From the NCBI GenBank assembly GCA_005768755.1, contig VAFL01000017.1:8895-72894 (forward strand): 64,000 bases of DNA, read 5' to 3'. The translations under genes were made by a program, and so were the position numbers. Source of the stretch: Paracoccus denitrificans. GTDB taxonomy: Bacteria; Pseudomonadota; Alphaproteobacteria; Rhodobacterales; Rhodobacteraceae. Below are positions 43,746 through 53,882 of this stretch, one piece after another; positions within the stretch are counted from its first letter, which is position 1; each line of letters opens with the position of its first letter. The notes under the pieces are model-generated. The model ran no database searches and was not told the DNA's origin. It saw nothing but the letters and a program-made list of their open reading frames with translations.

Positions 43746-44800
43746 GCGGCGGATTCCTTTTCCAGCAATGCGCGCTTGCGTTCGATGCCCCAGCGATAGC
43801 CGGACAGATCGCCATCGCGGCGCACGACGCGGTGACAGGGGATGGCCACGGCGATCTTGTTCGATGCGCAGGCCTGCGCCACGGCGCGGACAGATTTTGG
43901 CGCCCCGATCTGCTGGGCGATGTCCGTATAGCTGGCGGTTTCGCCCGCCGGGATGTCGCGCAAGGCCTGCCAGACGCGCTGCTGGAAGGCCGTGCCGCGA
44001 ATATCCAGCGGCAGATCCAGCCCGATCTGTGGGGCCTCCACAAAGCCGACCACCTGCGCCACGCGCGCATCGAACGCCGCATCGCCGCCAATCATCCGCG
44101 CTTTGGGAAAGCGGTCCTGAAGATCGCGAACAAGGCCTTCGGGGTCGTCGCCCATGGTGATCGCGCAGATACCCTTGTCCGTTTCGGCGACAAGGATCGC
44201 GCCGAGCGCACTTTCACCAACGGCAAAGCGGATTTCGGTATCCTTGCCGCCCTGCCGGAAGGCCGTGGGCGTCATCCCCAGCACCTTGTCGGCTGTCTCA
44301 TAAAAGCGGCTGTTCGCATTGAAACCGGCGTCATAGATCGCTTCGGTCACGGTGTTCTCCTTTTGCTGCAGACTGCTGCGCACCTTTTTCGCGCGATGCG
44401 CCGCGGCCCATTCGCGCGGCGTCAGCCCGGTGATTGCCTTGAACTGGCGGTGAAAATAATGGCTGCTGAACCCGACCCGGCGGGCAAGATCATCCAGCTT
44501 TGGCATGTCGTCAGATCCCTCGATGATCCGGCAGGCCTCGGCGATGACCGCAGCATTTGCTTCAGACGTAGACTGTCCCTTGGGATTGCATCGCATGCAG
44601 GGACGGAAACCCTGCGCCTCGGCGGCCTCGGGACTGTCGTAGAATTCCACGTTGGCCGGCTTGGCGCGGCGCGAGGGGCAGGACGGGCGGCAATAGATGC
44701 CAGTGGTCCTGACCGCGAAGACGAAGCTGCCATCCGCGTTCTTGTCGCGGTCCACCACACTTTGCCAGCGCGGGTCCTCTGCGGTCTGTTTCTGGGTCAT
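43742..44800 (-). CDS. ada: Ada bifunctional methyltransferase / transcriptional regulator
   Basis: 352 residues from the ATG at 44800. The N-terminal Zn domain has C37, C41, C68 and C71, aligning with the four Zn cysteines of E. coli Ada (first one accepts methyl from phosphotriesters). An AraC-type helix-turn-helix spans about residues 85-180. The C-terminal O6-methylguanine methyltransferase domain has PCHRV with the acceptor cysteine at about residue 322. Methylated Ada activates its own operon; an Ada-box-like site lies upstream. A GTG at 44809 could add three residues. Confidence 0.93.
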   Translation of the reverse strand: MTQKQTAEDPRWQSVVDRDKNADGSFVFAVRTTGIYCRPSCPSRRAKPANVEFYDSPEAAEAQGFRPCMRCNPKGQSTSEANAAVIAEACRIIEGSDDMPKLDDLARRVGFSSHYFHRQFKAITGLTPREWAAAHRAKKVRSSLQQKENTVTEAIYDAGFNANSRFYETADKVLGMTPTAFRQGGKDTEIRFAVGESALGAILVAETDKGICAITMGDDPEGLVRDLQDRFPKARMIGGDAAFDARVAQVVGFVEAPQIGLDLPLDIRGTAFQQRVWQALRDIPAGETASYTDIAQQIGAPKSVRAVAQACASNKIAVAIPCHRVVRRDGDLSGYRWGIERKRALLEKESAA

Positions 44801-44833
44801 GACAATCACTCGGGTCGTTGCGTTGATGGAACC

Positions 44834-44882
44834 AATATAGGGTGAACGCCACGCCGCTCACTCCGGCCCTTGCTTTCAAATT
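44834..44882 (-). promoter_or_regulatory. Ada promoter with Ada box
   Basis: Read on the minus strand, AAT-TTGAAA-GCAA (44882-44870) matches the Ada box AAT-N6-GCAA known from enterobacterial ada/alkA promoters. A TATATT -10 box lies at 44839-44834, with a poor -35 (AGTGAG) about 17 bases upstream of it. The Ada box directly abuts this weak -35, the layout of an activator-dependent promoter. Confidence 0.6.
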
Positions 44883-45046
44883 CTCAGGGCGACAGGGTGC
44901 GGGGGACGTTCGCTACGGGATCGGGATGCTCGCTTTCGGCACCCTCCTGGCCGAAGCACGTCGCCCGACAGCCGGAAATCGTTTGACCGTCGCCCGCAAG
45001 AATGGCTAGCCTGAAGTTATCACAAATCCAACATCCGGGCATTGTC

Positions 45047-46057
45047 ATGTCGAAATTTGCAAGCTTTGCCATACCGCTTATCTCATTCGCCTTGCCGGCC
45101 ATGGCACAGGATGCACTGCCGCTATGGGAAGACGGCGCGCGCAAATCGGCAATCATATCCTTTGTCGAGACCGTCACCAATGAAAGCAGCGCCGATTTCG
45201 TCCCCGAGGCAGAGCGCATCGCGGTTTTCGACAACGATGGCACGCTGTGGAGCGAGCAGCCATATTACATCCAGCTTGCCTTCGCGCTTGATCAGATCAA
45301 ACAGAACGCACCCGATCATCCTGAATGGCAGGACACCGAACCGTTCAGCGCCGTTCTGGATGGCGACATGGAACGGCTTGCCGCTGGCGGCTCGGAAGGC
45401 CTGATGGCCCTGATCGCGGCGACGCATGACGGCTTCACCCCGGAGGAATTTCGAACCGAGGTCAGCCAGTGGCTGCACGAGGCCAAGCACCCGGATTATG
45501 ACGAACCTTATGCCGCGCTGACCTTTACCCCGATGCTGGAACTGCTGGATTACCTGCGCGATAACGGCTTCAAGACCTTCATCGTTTCCGGCGGCGGCGA
45601 GGAATTCATCCGGGCCGTCAGCGAAGAGCTTTATGGCATCCCGCCCGAGCAGGTCGTCGGCAGCGAGTTGAAGCTGGTGCTGGAAGAACGCGACGGCAAA
45701 CCCGTCGTCATCCGCCGGGGCGAGGTGACATTCATCAACGATCACGGCGGCAAACCCATCGGCATTGCCAGCCATATCGGGCGCAAGCCGATCGCGGTCT
45801 TCGGCAATTCCGACGGCGATTTCGAAATGTTGGAATGGGCGATTGACGGCACCGGCCCGGGCCTTGGGATGATCGTTCACCACGATGACGCGGAACGTGC
45901 CGTCGCCTATGACCGCGAGTCGATGGCGGGAAGTCTTGACCGCGGTCTTGACGAGGCGGACGCACGCGGCTGGCACCTGATCAGCATGAAGGACGACTGG
46001 CGGCAGGTTTACAGCTTCCAGCCGATAGCCGAGCCGTCCGAGGGCGCGGCCAACTAG
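45047..46057 (+). CDS. Exported HAD-superfamily phosphatase
   Basis: 336 residues from the ATG at 45047. A signal peptide (about 20 residues, ending AMAQD) is followed by the HAD motif I FDNDGT, motif II FIVSGGG and later FGNSDGD for motif IV. The type resembles phosphoserine-phosphatase-like HAD hydrolases. It should dephosphorylate a small molecule in the periplasm. It converges with the eight-haem cytochrome gene with nine bases between. Confidence 0.8.
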   Translation: MSKFASFAIPLISFALPAMAQDALPLWEDGARKSAIISFVETVTNESSADFVPEAERIAVFDNDGTLWSEQPYYIQLAFALDQIKQNAPDHPEWQDTEPFSAVLDGDMERLAAGGSEGLMALIAATHDGFTPEEFRTEVSQWLHEAKHPDYDEPYAALTFTPMLELLDYLRDNGFKTFIVSGGGEEFIRAVSEELYGIPPEQVVGSELKLVLEERDGKPVVIRRGEVTFINDHGGKPIGIASHIGRKPIAVFGNSDGDFEMLEWAIDGTGPGLGMIVHHDDAERAVAYDRESMAGSLDRGLDEADARGWHLISMKDDWRQVYSFQPIAEPSEGAAN

Positions 46058-46066
46058 CTCATGCGC

Positions 46067-48025
46067 CTATTGTGCTGACAGCTGCAGGTCCAGCGACAGA
46101 AGCTGCGCATTGCCCGGATTGGCCGTCATCGCGCGCGACAGCACCTCACGCGCGGCGTCCAGTCGGTTCTGCGCAGCGAGCAGCCTGACCTGCATCGCCC
46201 AGGCATCGACAAGCTGCGGGTCCTGTTCTGACGCCTCGCCAAAGGCCGCAAGCGCCGCCGGAACATTGCGCAAGGCCAGCGCCGTGCCCGCCAACGCAAG
46301 CTGACCCTCGGGGAAATCGGCATTCGCGACCAGCCATTGCTGCATTTCCTGAATGCCGGTCTGGAACGGCGGCTGCAGCGCGGGCGGGACGGGAATGCCC
46401 GGCGTTTGCAGCAATTCCTTCACCGCTGCGATTCTGACAGAGCGAAGCGGGTCGTCCAGCATCGGACCAATACGCTGTATCTTCTGGTCAGGCGGGGCGC
46501 TGCGCTGCAATGGGATGGCGGCGGCGCGGATCAGCGGATCATCGGCGCCCAGAAAAGCCGCAGCCGTCTGCGCGTCTTCCGGCCGCATATGAGGGAATGC
46601 CAGTTCCAGGGCACTCGCCCGCAGGATCGCTGGCATCGCGTCATATTCGGCAATCTCGAACAAGGCCGAAAGCTTTTCGCGATCATTACCGCCGCCTTCC
46701 GCATGGGCGAATACCTGCGAAAAATGCGGGCTGCGATCCGCATCGGGATGGTTTTCAAGAATGACCGCATCGGCCCAGTCCGCATCCTTGTCCTGATGGC
46801 AATCAAGGCAGGCCACGGGTGCGCGGGTCTCGGCGGCGAGGTCAGGGCGAGGAATGCGGAACGCGTGGTCAGAGCGTTCGTCGATCCCCATGTAGATCTG
46901 GGCCTTCATGTGACAATTCTTGCACTGCGCCCCATCGGAACCGGATTCGTGGAAATGATGCTCGGGGCTGTCGTAATCGGCCAGCTTCAGCGATGGGAAT
47001 CGGGTATTTCCTGCCTCGGAATGGCACTGCGTGCAGACGGCGTTGCCCTCTGCCTTCAACCTGCCGCTATGGGGGTTGTGGCAATCGCTGCACCGCACGC
47101 CGTTCTGATACATCTTGGACTGCAGAAACGAACCGTAGACATAGACCTCATCCTTGATGGCGCCATCGGGGTAATACAGCCGGTCGGCGTCGATCAGCGC
47201 CAGTTCATAACTGTCATGGAATGGCGTTCCCGGAACCGGGCTTTCGTCCGTCAGCGCCGCGCGGCGCGAATGGCAGCCGGCGCAGGTCTGGATCTGGGCC
47301 TCGGGATCGTCCGCCGGAAATTCCTGGGTAAAACCAAGCGCTGAAAGGCCCGGCATTCCGGTGATGTCGAAGCTGCCGGGCGCTTCCGCCCATTCGGCAT
47401 GGGCAGATCCCGGGCCGTGACATGCCTCACAGCCGACACCGATTTCCGCCTGACGGCTGTCATAGCTTCTGGTTTGCGGCGCGTAGTTCTTTTCATATCC
47501 GGTCGCATGGCAAACCGCGCAGCGGGCGTTCCAGTTCTTGTATGGCCCACTCCAGTGCAGCCCGTCGGATGGCAGGTAGTCTTCGCCGGGGTAAAGTTCA
47601 TACCAGCGGCCCTGAATATCGTCCCATGCCACATCCAGCGCCTGTTTCCGGCCCGGCGCCGTCTCGACCAGGTATTGCTGAAGCGGCGTAATGCCGACGA
47701 CATCCGTGATGTCATAGCTGGCGCGGGTTCCGTCGGGTTCGGTGATGGTAACGCTGTGGGTGCCGTCCTGATATCTGAAATTGAATACCGATTCACCCAA
47801 GGCAAAGGGCTCCCCCGTGAAGTCCCCGATAATGCTGGCCTCTGAGGGTTCCATCCACGCCTTCGCATGGTGCGATTCGCGCCAGTCATCCGCCTGCTGC
47901 TGGTGGCAGTCTATGCAGACCCCGCTGCCGATATACTGCGGCGTTTCGCCCTGATCGGCATTGGCCGCAAATCCGCTGAAAAGACAGAGGATCGCCGCAA
48001 AGACCAACTTATAACCGAATGGCAT
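46067..48025 (-). CDS. Exported octahaem cytochrome c with HEAT/TPR-like C-terminus
   Basis: 652 residues from the ATG at 48025 (AGGAAAAG ribosome site). After a signal peptide come eight CxxCH motifs in order: CIDCH, CAVCH, CEACH, CAGCH, CSDCH, CTQCH, CKNCH, CLDCH. The last ~200 residues lose haem motifs and form HEAT-like then TPR-like repeats (AALAAFGEASEQDPQLVDAW). Such proteins are known from genomes near sulfatases but have no settled function; electron transfer in the periplasm is certain only in kind. It is divergent from the sulfatase gene across an AT-rich 125-bp gap. Confidence 0.82.
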   Translation of the reverse strand: MPFGYKLVFAAILCLFSGFAANADQGETPQYIGSGVCIDCHQQQADDWRESHHAKAWMEPSEASIIGDFTGEPFALGESVFNFRYQDGTHSVTITEPDGTRASYDITDVVGITPLQQYLVETAPGRKQALDVAWDDIQGRWYELYPGEDYLPSDGLHWSGPYKNWNARCAVCHATGYEKNYAPQTRSYDSRQAEIGVGCEACHGPGSAHAEWAEAPGSFDITGMPGLSALGFTQEFPADDPEAQIQTCAGCHSRRAALTDESPVPGTPFHDSYELALIDADRLYYPDGAIKDEVYVYGSFLQSKMYQNGVRCSDCHNPHSGRLKAEGNAVCTQCHSEAGNTRFPSLKLADYDSPEHHFHESGSDGAQCKNCHMKAQIYMGIDERSDHAFRIPRPDLAAETRAPVACLDCHQDKDADWADAVILENHPDADRSPHFSQVFAHAEGGGNDREKLSALFEIAEYDAMPAILRASALELAFPHMRPEDAQTAAAFLGADDPLIRAAAIPLQRSAPPDQKIQRIGPMLDDPLRSVRIAAVKELLQTPGIPVPPALQPPFQTGIQEMQQWLVANADFPEGQLALAGTALALRNVPAALAAFGEASEQDPQLVDAWAMQVRLLAAQNRLDAAREVLSRAMTANPGNAQLLSLDLQLSAQ

Positions 48026-48150
48026 CGCTGCTTTTCCTGTTAACAAGCTGACACGGAATACCCTTGATAAAATCTCTTCACAATATTGCGAATGTCATAA
48101 TCATGCGCTTAACTAACATAGGACAATTGGTCATTCAAAGGAGCGCCCTG

Positions 48151-49785
<1,635 letters not shown>

Positions 49786-49791
49786 GCATGA

Positions 49792-49822
49792 ATGGGGCGG
49801 CTGTGTGCCGCCCCATTTTTTT
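49792..49822 (+). terminator. Intrinsic terminator after the sulfatase gene
   Basis: ATGGGGCGGC (49792-49801) and GCCGCCCCAT (49807-49816) pair perfectly over ten bases with a five-base loop, followed by seven Ts (49816-49822). This is the clearest rho-independent terminator in the window and marks the end of the sulfatase transcript. Confidence 0.93.
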
Positions 49823-49935
49823 GCGGACGCAGGCTTTTTTCACGACCTCCCGCACCGGATTTTCGTAATCCTTTCGTCAGCCTGCGATGAATGGGCTTGA
49901 ATTTCAGGTTTCGCGCTGCGACCGGGATTTCGCAG

Positions 49936-50919
49936 ATGAGCGAAGCTCAACGGAAGACTTCGCGCGTGTCAGACCCGATGATCGACAACCAGACTGATCC
50001 GCGCGTCCATGTCGATCTGGCGCATTTGCGCCGCTTTGCGGGCAAGGCACGGGATCTGCGGTTTCTGCCCAAACAGCCTGTGCGCAGCGTTTTGAACGGG
50101 CGCAGCGCCTCGGCACTTCGGGGGCGCGGGTTGGATTTCGAAGAGCTGCGCGGCTATCTGCCTGGCGACGACGTGCGCAACATCGACTGGAAGGTCACCG
50201 CCCGAACCGGAGAGCCACATGTCCGCGTCTTTACCGAGGAACGCGACCGCCCCGCCCTGATCGTTGTGGATCAGCGCATGTCGATGTTCTTCGGATCGAA
50301 GCTGAACATGAAATCCGTGACAGCCGCAGAGGCCGCAGCCCTGATCGCCTTCCGCGTTCTGGATCAGGGCGACCGTCTGGGCGGGATCGTCTTTAACGAT
50401 CACGGCATGACTGAAATCCGCCCCAAGCGCGGCAGCAGCGCCGCGCAAGGATTTCTAAGCGCGCTCGCGACGGCGAACATGGCGCTTGCCGCCGATGCCG
50501 AAAATGTCGAACCGCTGCCCATTCGCGAGCCGCTTCGCACCGTGGCCCGGATCGCGCGGCGGGATCATCTGATCATCATCATCAGCGATTTCGACGGGAT
50601 CGGGCGGCGCTCGGAACGGCTGATCAGCGGGTTGTCGCGGCATAACGATGTAATTCTGTGCCCGGTCAATGATCCGATGACTCTGAACCCGCCGGCTGAT
50701 CTGCGGCTGGCCGCTTCGGACGGGCGGTTGCAGGCGGAAATCGACACGAGCGACAAAACCGTATTGCAGGCCCTGACGCAGCTTTCGGAGGCGCATTCCG
50801 AGGCACTGGAAAGCTGGTCGCGGAAATTCCGCATTCCGCTGATGCCGCTTTCAGCCGCTGAAGAAACCGTGCCTCAGATCCGCAAACTTCTTGGCGCGAC
50901 GGCAAGGCGGACAAGATGA
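49936..50919 (+). CDS. DUF58 domain protein
   Basis: About 327 residues from the ATG at 49936 (49978 also possible). The DUF58 core motif GRGLDFEELRGYLPGDDVRNIDWK is intact around residue 80, followed by a von Willebrand A-like fold. DUF58 proteins occur in MoxR/Bat operons and are thought to assist assembly of exported or metal-binding protein complexes. The stop overlaps the next gene by four bases. Confidence 0.85.
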   Translation: MSEAQRKTSRVSDPMIDNQTDPRVHVDLAHLRRFAGKARDLRFLPKQPVRSVLNGRSASALRGRGLDFEELRGYLPGDDVRNIDWKVTARTGEPHVRVFTEERDRPALIVVDQRMSMFFGSKLNMKSVTAAEAAALIAFRVLDQGDRLGGIVFNDHGMTEIRPKRGSSAAQGFLSALATANMALAADAENVEPLPIREPLRTVARIARRDHLIIIISDFDGIGRRSERLISGLSRHNDVILCPVNDPMTLNPPADLRLAASDGRLQAEIDTSDKTVLQALTQLSEAHSEALESWSRKFRIPLMPLSAAEETVPQIRKLLGATARRTR

Positions 50920-51389
50920 ACCCAGAGCTTGAGGGCCTAGACCTGCTGGACTTGCTGGATCTGCTGGAGATGCCGCCAGATCCAGCGCAGATCCCCTATA
51001 CGCCGCAGACGGCGGGCTGGCTGGTCGTCGGCGTGGTCATCCTGATCGGTCTGGCGCTGCTGATCTGGCGCATCGTGATCTGGTGGCGGCGCAACGCCTA
51101 TCGCCGCGCCGCACTGACCGCGCTTGAACAGACCGGCGACGATCCCGCAGAGATCGCAATGGTTCTGCGTCGGACCGCGGTTGCGGCCTATCCGCGACGT
51201 CAGGTCGCCCGGCTTTACGGTCAGGACTGGCTGGATTTTCTGGATAACAGCTTTCGTGGCAGCGGCTTTGCGGACGGGCCGGGCCGCGTGCTGGCGACTG
51301 CGGCCTATAAGCCGGCTGGCCCGGCCGATCCGTCCCTGCGCGATCTGGCCCGCCGCTGGATACGGCACCACAAGCAGGGTGCGGCATGA
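50916..51389 (+). CDS. DUF4381 membrane protein
   Basis: 157 residues with one strong membrane helix (about residues 28-52) followed by a basic cytoplasmic part with two helical bundles. Position between DUF58 and BatA genes and sequence pattern match DUF4381 proteins. Its role is accessory and unknown; start and stop both overlap neighbours by four bases. Confidence 0.8.
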   Translation: MNPELEGLDLLDLLDLLEMPPDPAQIPYTPQTAGWLVVGVVILIGLALLIWRIVIWWRRNAYRRAALTALEQTGDDPAEIAMVLRRTAVAAYPRRQVARLYGQDWLDFLDNSFRGSGFADGPGRVLATAAYKPAGPADPSLRDLARRWIRHHKQGAA

Positions 51390-52375
51390 TCGAACTTGCG
51401 CATCCCTGGGTCATGCTTCTGCTGCCCCTGCCCTTTCTGGTTTGGCGCTTCGTGCGCCCCTATCGGCAAAGCGTTCACGCCCTGCGCTTTCCCTTCTTCG
51501 CCCGCATCGTTGAAGCCGCCGGCGTCACGCCCGAGGAAGGCGCGTTGCTGGTGCGCCGCAGGCGACAGCAGATGCTGACGGGGGCACTCGTCTGGCTGCT
51601 GCTGCTCCTATCCCTTGCCCGTCCCGAACGGGTTGGTGAGCCGATCGAGGTTACAAACGCGGCGCGTGACCTGATGCTGGTGGTCGATATCTCGGAATCC
51701 ATGGATGAAGAGGATTTCGAAACCGAGCATGGCGAGCCGCTGCAACGCCTTGCGGCTGTGAAGAATGTCGTCGGCGATTTCATATCGGAGCGTGAGGGCG
51801 ACCGGGTGGCGCTGATCGTCTTTGGCGCGAAGCCCTTCCTGCAAGCCCCCTTTACCGAGGACCTTCAGGCCGTGCGGGACCTTCTGAACCTGACCACGGT
51901 CGGGATGGCAGGACCGCACACCAATCTGGGCGACGCCATCGGTCTTGGCATCCGAAGCTTTGAAAACAGTCAGGTCGAACAGCGCGTGATGATCCTTCTC
52001 AGCGACGGGGCCGATACCGGCAGCCGGATGAGCCCGGTCAACGCCGCCGAGATCGCGGCCCAGAACGGCATACAGATCTATACCATCGGCGTGGGTGACC
52101 CGACCGGAAATCAGCAAGATAATCAGGTCGACATCGCCGCCTTGCAGGACATTGCGAAACGCACCGGCGGGCAGTTCTTCTTTGCCGGCGACACGGCGGG
52201 GCTGACGCAGGTCTATGACCAGATCGACCAGCTTGCGCCGCGCCTTGTCGACACGATCAGCTATCGTCCGCGCGACAGTCTTGCGCATCTGCCCGCGCTT
52301 CTGGCGGCGCTGCTGATCCTGCTGTCGCAATTTCTGCTGATCCTCACCCCTGGGCGGGGGCGCGCGCATGGGTGA
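51386..52375 (+). CDS. VWA-domain membrane protein (BatA-like)
   Basis: 329 residues. Two N-terminal membrane helices (BatA type), a von Willebrand A domain with the metal-ion site DISES (DxSxS, about residue 93) and a C-terminal membrane helix. BatA proteins face the periplasm and are thought to be part of a chaperone-like complex with MoxR ATPase. Overlaps the next gene by eight bases. Confidence 0.86.
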   Translation: MIELAHPWVMLLLPLPFLVWRFVRPYRQSVHALRFPFFARIVEAAGVTPEEGALLVRRRRQQMLTGALVWLLLLLSLARPERVGEPIEVTNAARDLMLVVDISESMDEEDFETEHGEPLQRLAAVKNVVGDFISEREGDRVALIVFGAKPFLQAPFTEDLQAVRDLLNLTTVGMAGPHTNLGDAIGLGIRSFENSQVEQRVMILLSDGADTGSRMSPVNAAEIAAQNGIQIYTIGVGDPTGNQQDNQVDIAALQDIAKRTGGQFFFAGDTAGLTQVYDQIDQLAPRLVDTISYRPRDSLAHLPALLAALLILLSQFLLILTPGRGRAHG

Positions 52376-53882
52376 TTTCCTTTCAGGCCTGTCGCATTTC
52401 CACTTCATCCGGCCGTGGCTTCTGCTGTTGACCTTGCCGGCCGTGCTTGCGTGGTGGCTGACCCGCAGGCGGCTTGCGCCAAAGACCCAGAAACCCGCCG
52501 GAATGGCCGATCATCTGGCCCACGCGCTCAGCCTAGACGGCAAGCGCAGGCAGCGCCTGCTGCCGGTCGATGCGGTCGCGCTTTGCACGCTGCTGGTGGT
52601 GCTTGGCGCGGCAGGGCCAAGCTGGACACGGGTGCCGAACCCGCTGGTTGCGCCAACCGCCCCGCTTGTGCTGGCGCTTGAGGTCTCGGACAGCATGACC
52701 GAACGCGATATAGCGCCAAACCGGCTGGAGCGGGCGAAATACAAGATACAGGATATTCTGGCCAACCGGACCGGCGGGCGCACGGCGCTTGTGGCCTATG
52801 CCGGGTCAGCGCATCTGATCGCGCCGCTGACCGAAGACCCGCAGGTGCTGAACAGCTTTCTGTCCGGTCTGTTTCCCGATGTGATGCCAGTATCAGGCAA
52901 TAACGCGACGCTCGCCGTGGAAAAGGCGGATACGATCCTTTCTGCCGAGGATTCGCCGGGCGCGATCCTGTTCGTCGCCGATGAAATCGACCGGGCCGAT
53001 ATTCCCGCGCTGCAAAGCTATCTGGAAAATGACGGCGCACCGATCATCGCCCTGCTGATCACCGAAAGCGGCGCCCCGGCCGAGGAATTGAGTGGGATCA
53101 GGGGCCTCCGCACCGTCACCATGACCCCGGATGATGAAGATGTGGAAGCCGTCTCGCGCCACATCGACGCGGCCTATCAGCAAGCTCTGGCGGCGGATGA
53201 GCGGCAGAAATGGGACGATCGCGGCTGGCTGTTCTTCGTACCCGCGCTGATGCTGTCGCTGCTGTGGTTCCGTCGCGGCTGGACGATGCGTTGGGGCGTG
53301 GCGGTTCTGGCGCTTGGCCTGGTCCTGCCCGCTGCGCCGTCCCGGGCCGACGGCATTGCCGACTGGTTCTGGACCCCGGACCAACAGGGTCGCCGCGCCT
53401 ATGAGAACCGTGACTACGAAGAAGCCGCCAGGCTGTTTCAGAACCTCGCCTGGCGCGGGCTGTCACTTTACCGCGCCGGGAAATATGAAGAGGCGGAGGA
53501 GGTGTTTGACCGTCTCGGCGGCTCTGACGCGCTTGTCGCCAAGGGCATGGCCCAGATCCGACAGGGCAATTACCGCGACGGGGCAAAGACGATCGAACAG
53601 GCGGTCGAGATGGACCCCCAGAACGAACTCGCCATCCGCGATCTGGAAATCGCGCAAGCCATTGTGAAACAGGTGATGGAAGATCGTCAGAATGCCAGTG
53701 CCGATGACGGCGCTGATGAAGTCGTCTTCGACGAAGACATGGAGGAGGGACAGGAGGCCCAGCCCATTCAGACCCAGCAGCTTGAACTGCAGGCTGCGGA
53801 ACAATGGATGCGCACAGTGGACACGCGGATGCAGGATTTCCTGAAGATCCGCCTGTCCCTTGAAGCAGGGGGCCAGGAATGA
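52368..53882 (+). CDS. VWA-domain and TPR fusion protein (BatB/BatC-like)
   Basis: 504 residues. An N-terminal membrane helix, a von Willebrand A domain (about 90-270), two more helices near residues 285-325, then about 150 residues of TPR repeats (YENRDYEEAARLFQNLAW and the following unit). The metal site reads EVSDS where BatA has DISES, so the first aspartate is a glutamate. It combines the jobs of separate BatB and BatC proteins. Confidence 0.85.
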   Translation: MGDFLSGLSHFHFIRPWLLLLTLPAVLAWWLTRRRLAPKTQKPAGMADHLAHALSLDGKRRQRLLPVDAVALCTLLVVLGAAGPSWTRVPNPLVAPTAPLVLALEVSDSMTERDIAPNRLERAKYKIQDILANRTGGRTALVAYAGSAHLIAPLTEDPQVLNSFLSGLFPDVMPVSGNNATLAVEKADTILSAEDSPGAILFVADEIDRADIPALQSYLENDGAPIIALLITESGAPAEELSGIRGLRTVTMTPDDEDVEAVSRHIDAAYQQALAADERQKWDDRGWLFFVPALMLSLLWFRRGWTMRWGVAVLALGLVLPAAPSRADGIADWFWTPDQQGRRAYENRDYEEAARLFQNLAWRGLSLYRAGKYEEAEEVFDRLGGSDALVAKGMAQIRQGNYRDGAKTIEQAVEMDPQNELAIRDLEIAQAIVKQVMEDRQNASADDGADEVVFDEDMEEGQEAQPIQTQQLELQAAEQWMRTVDTRMQDFLKIRLSLEAGGQE

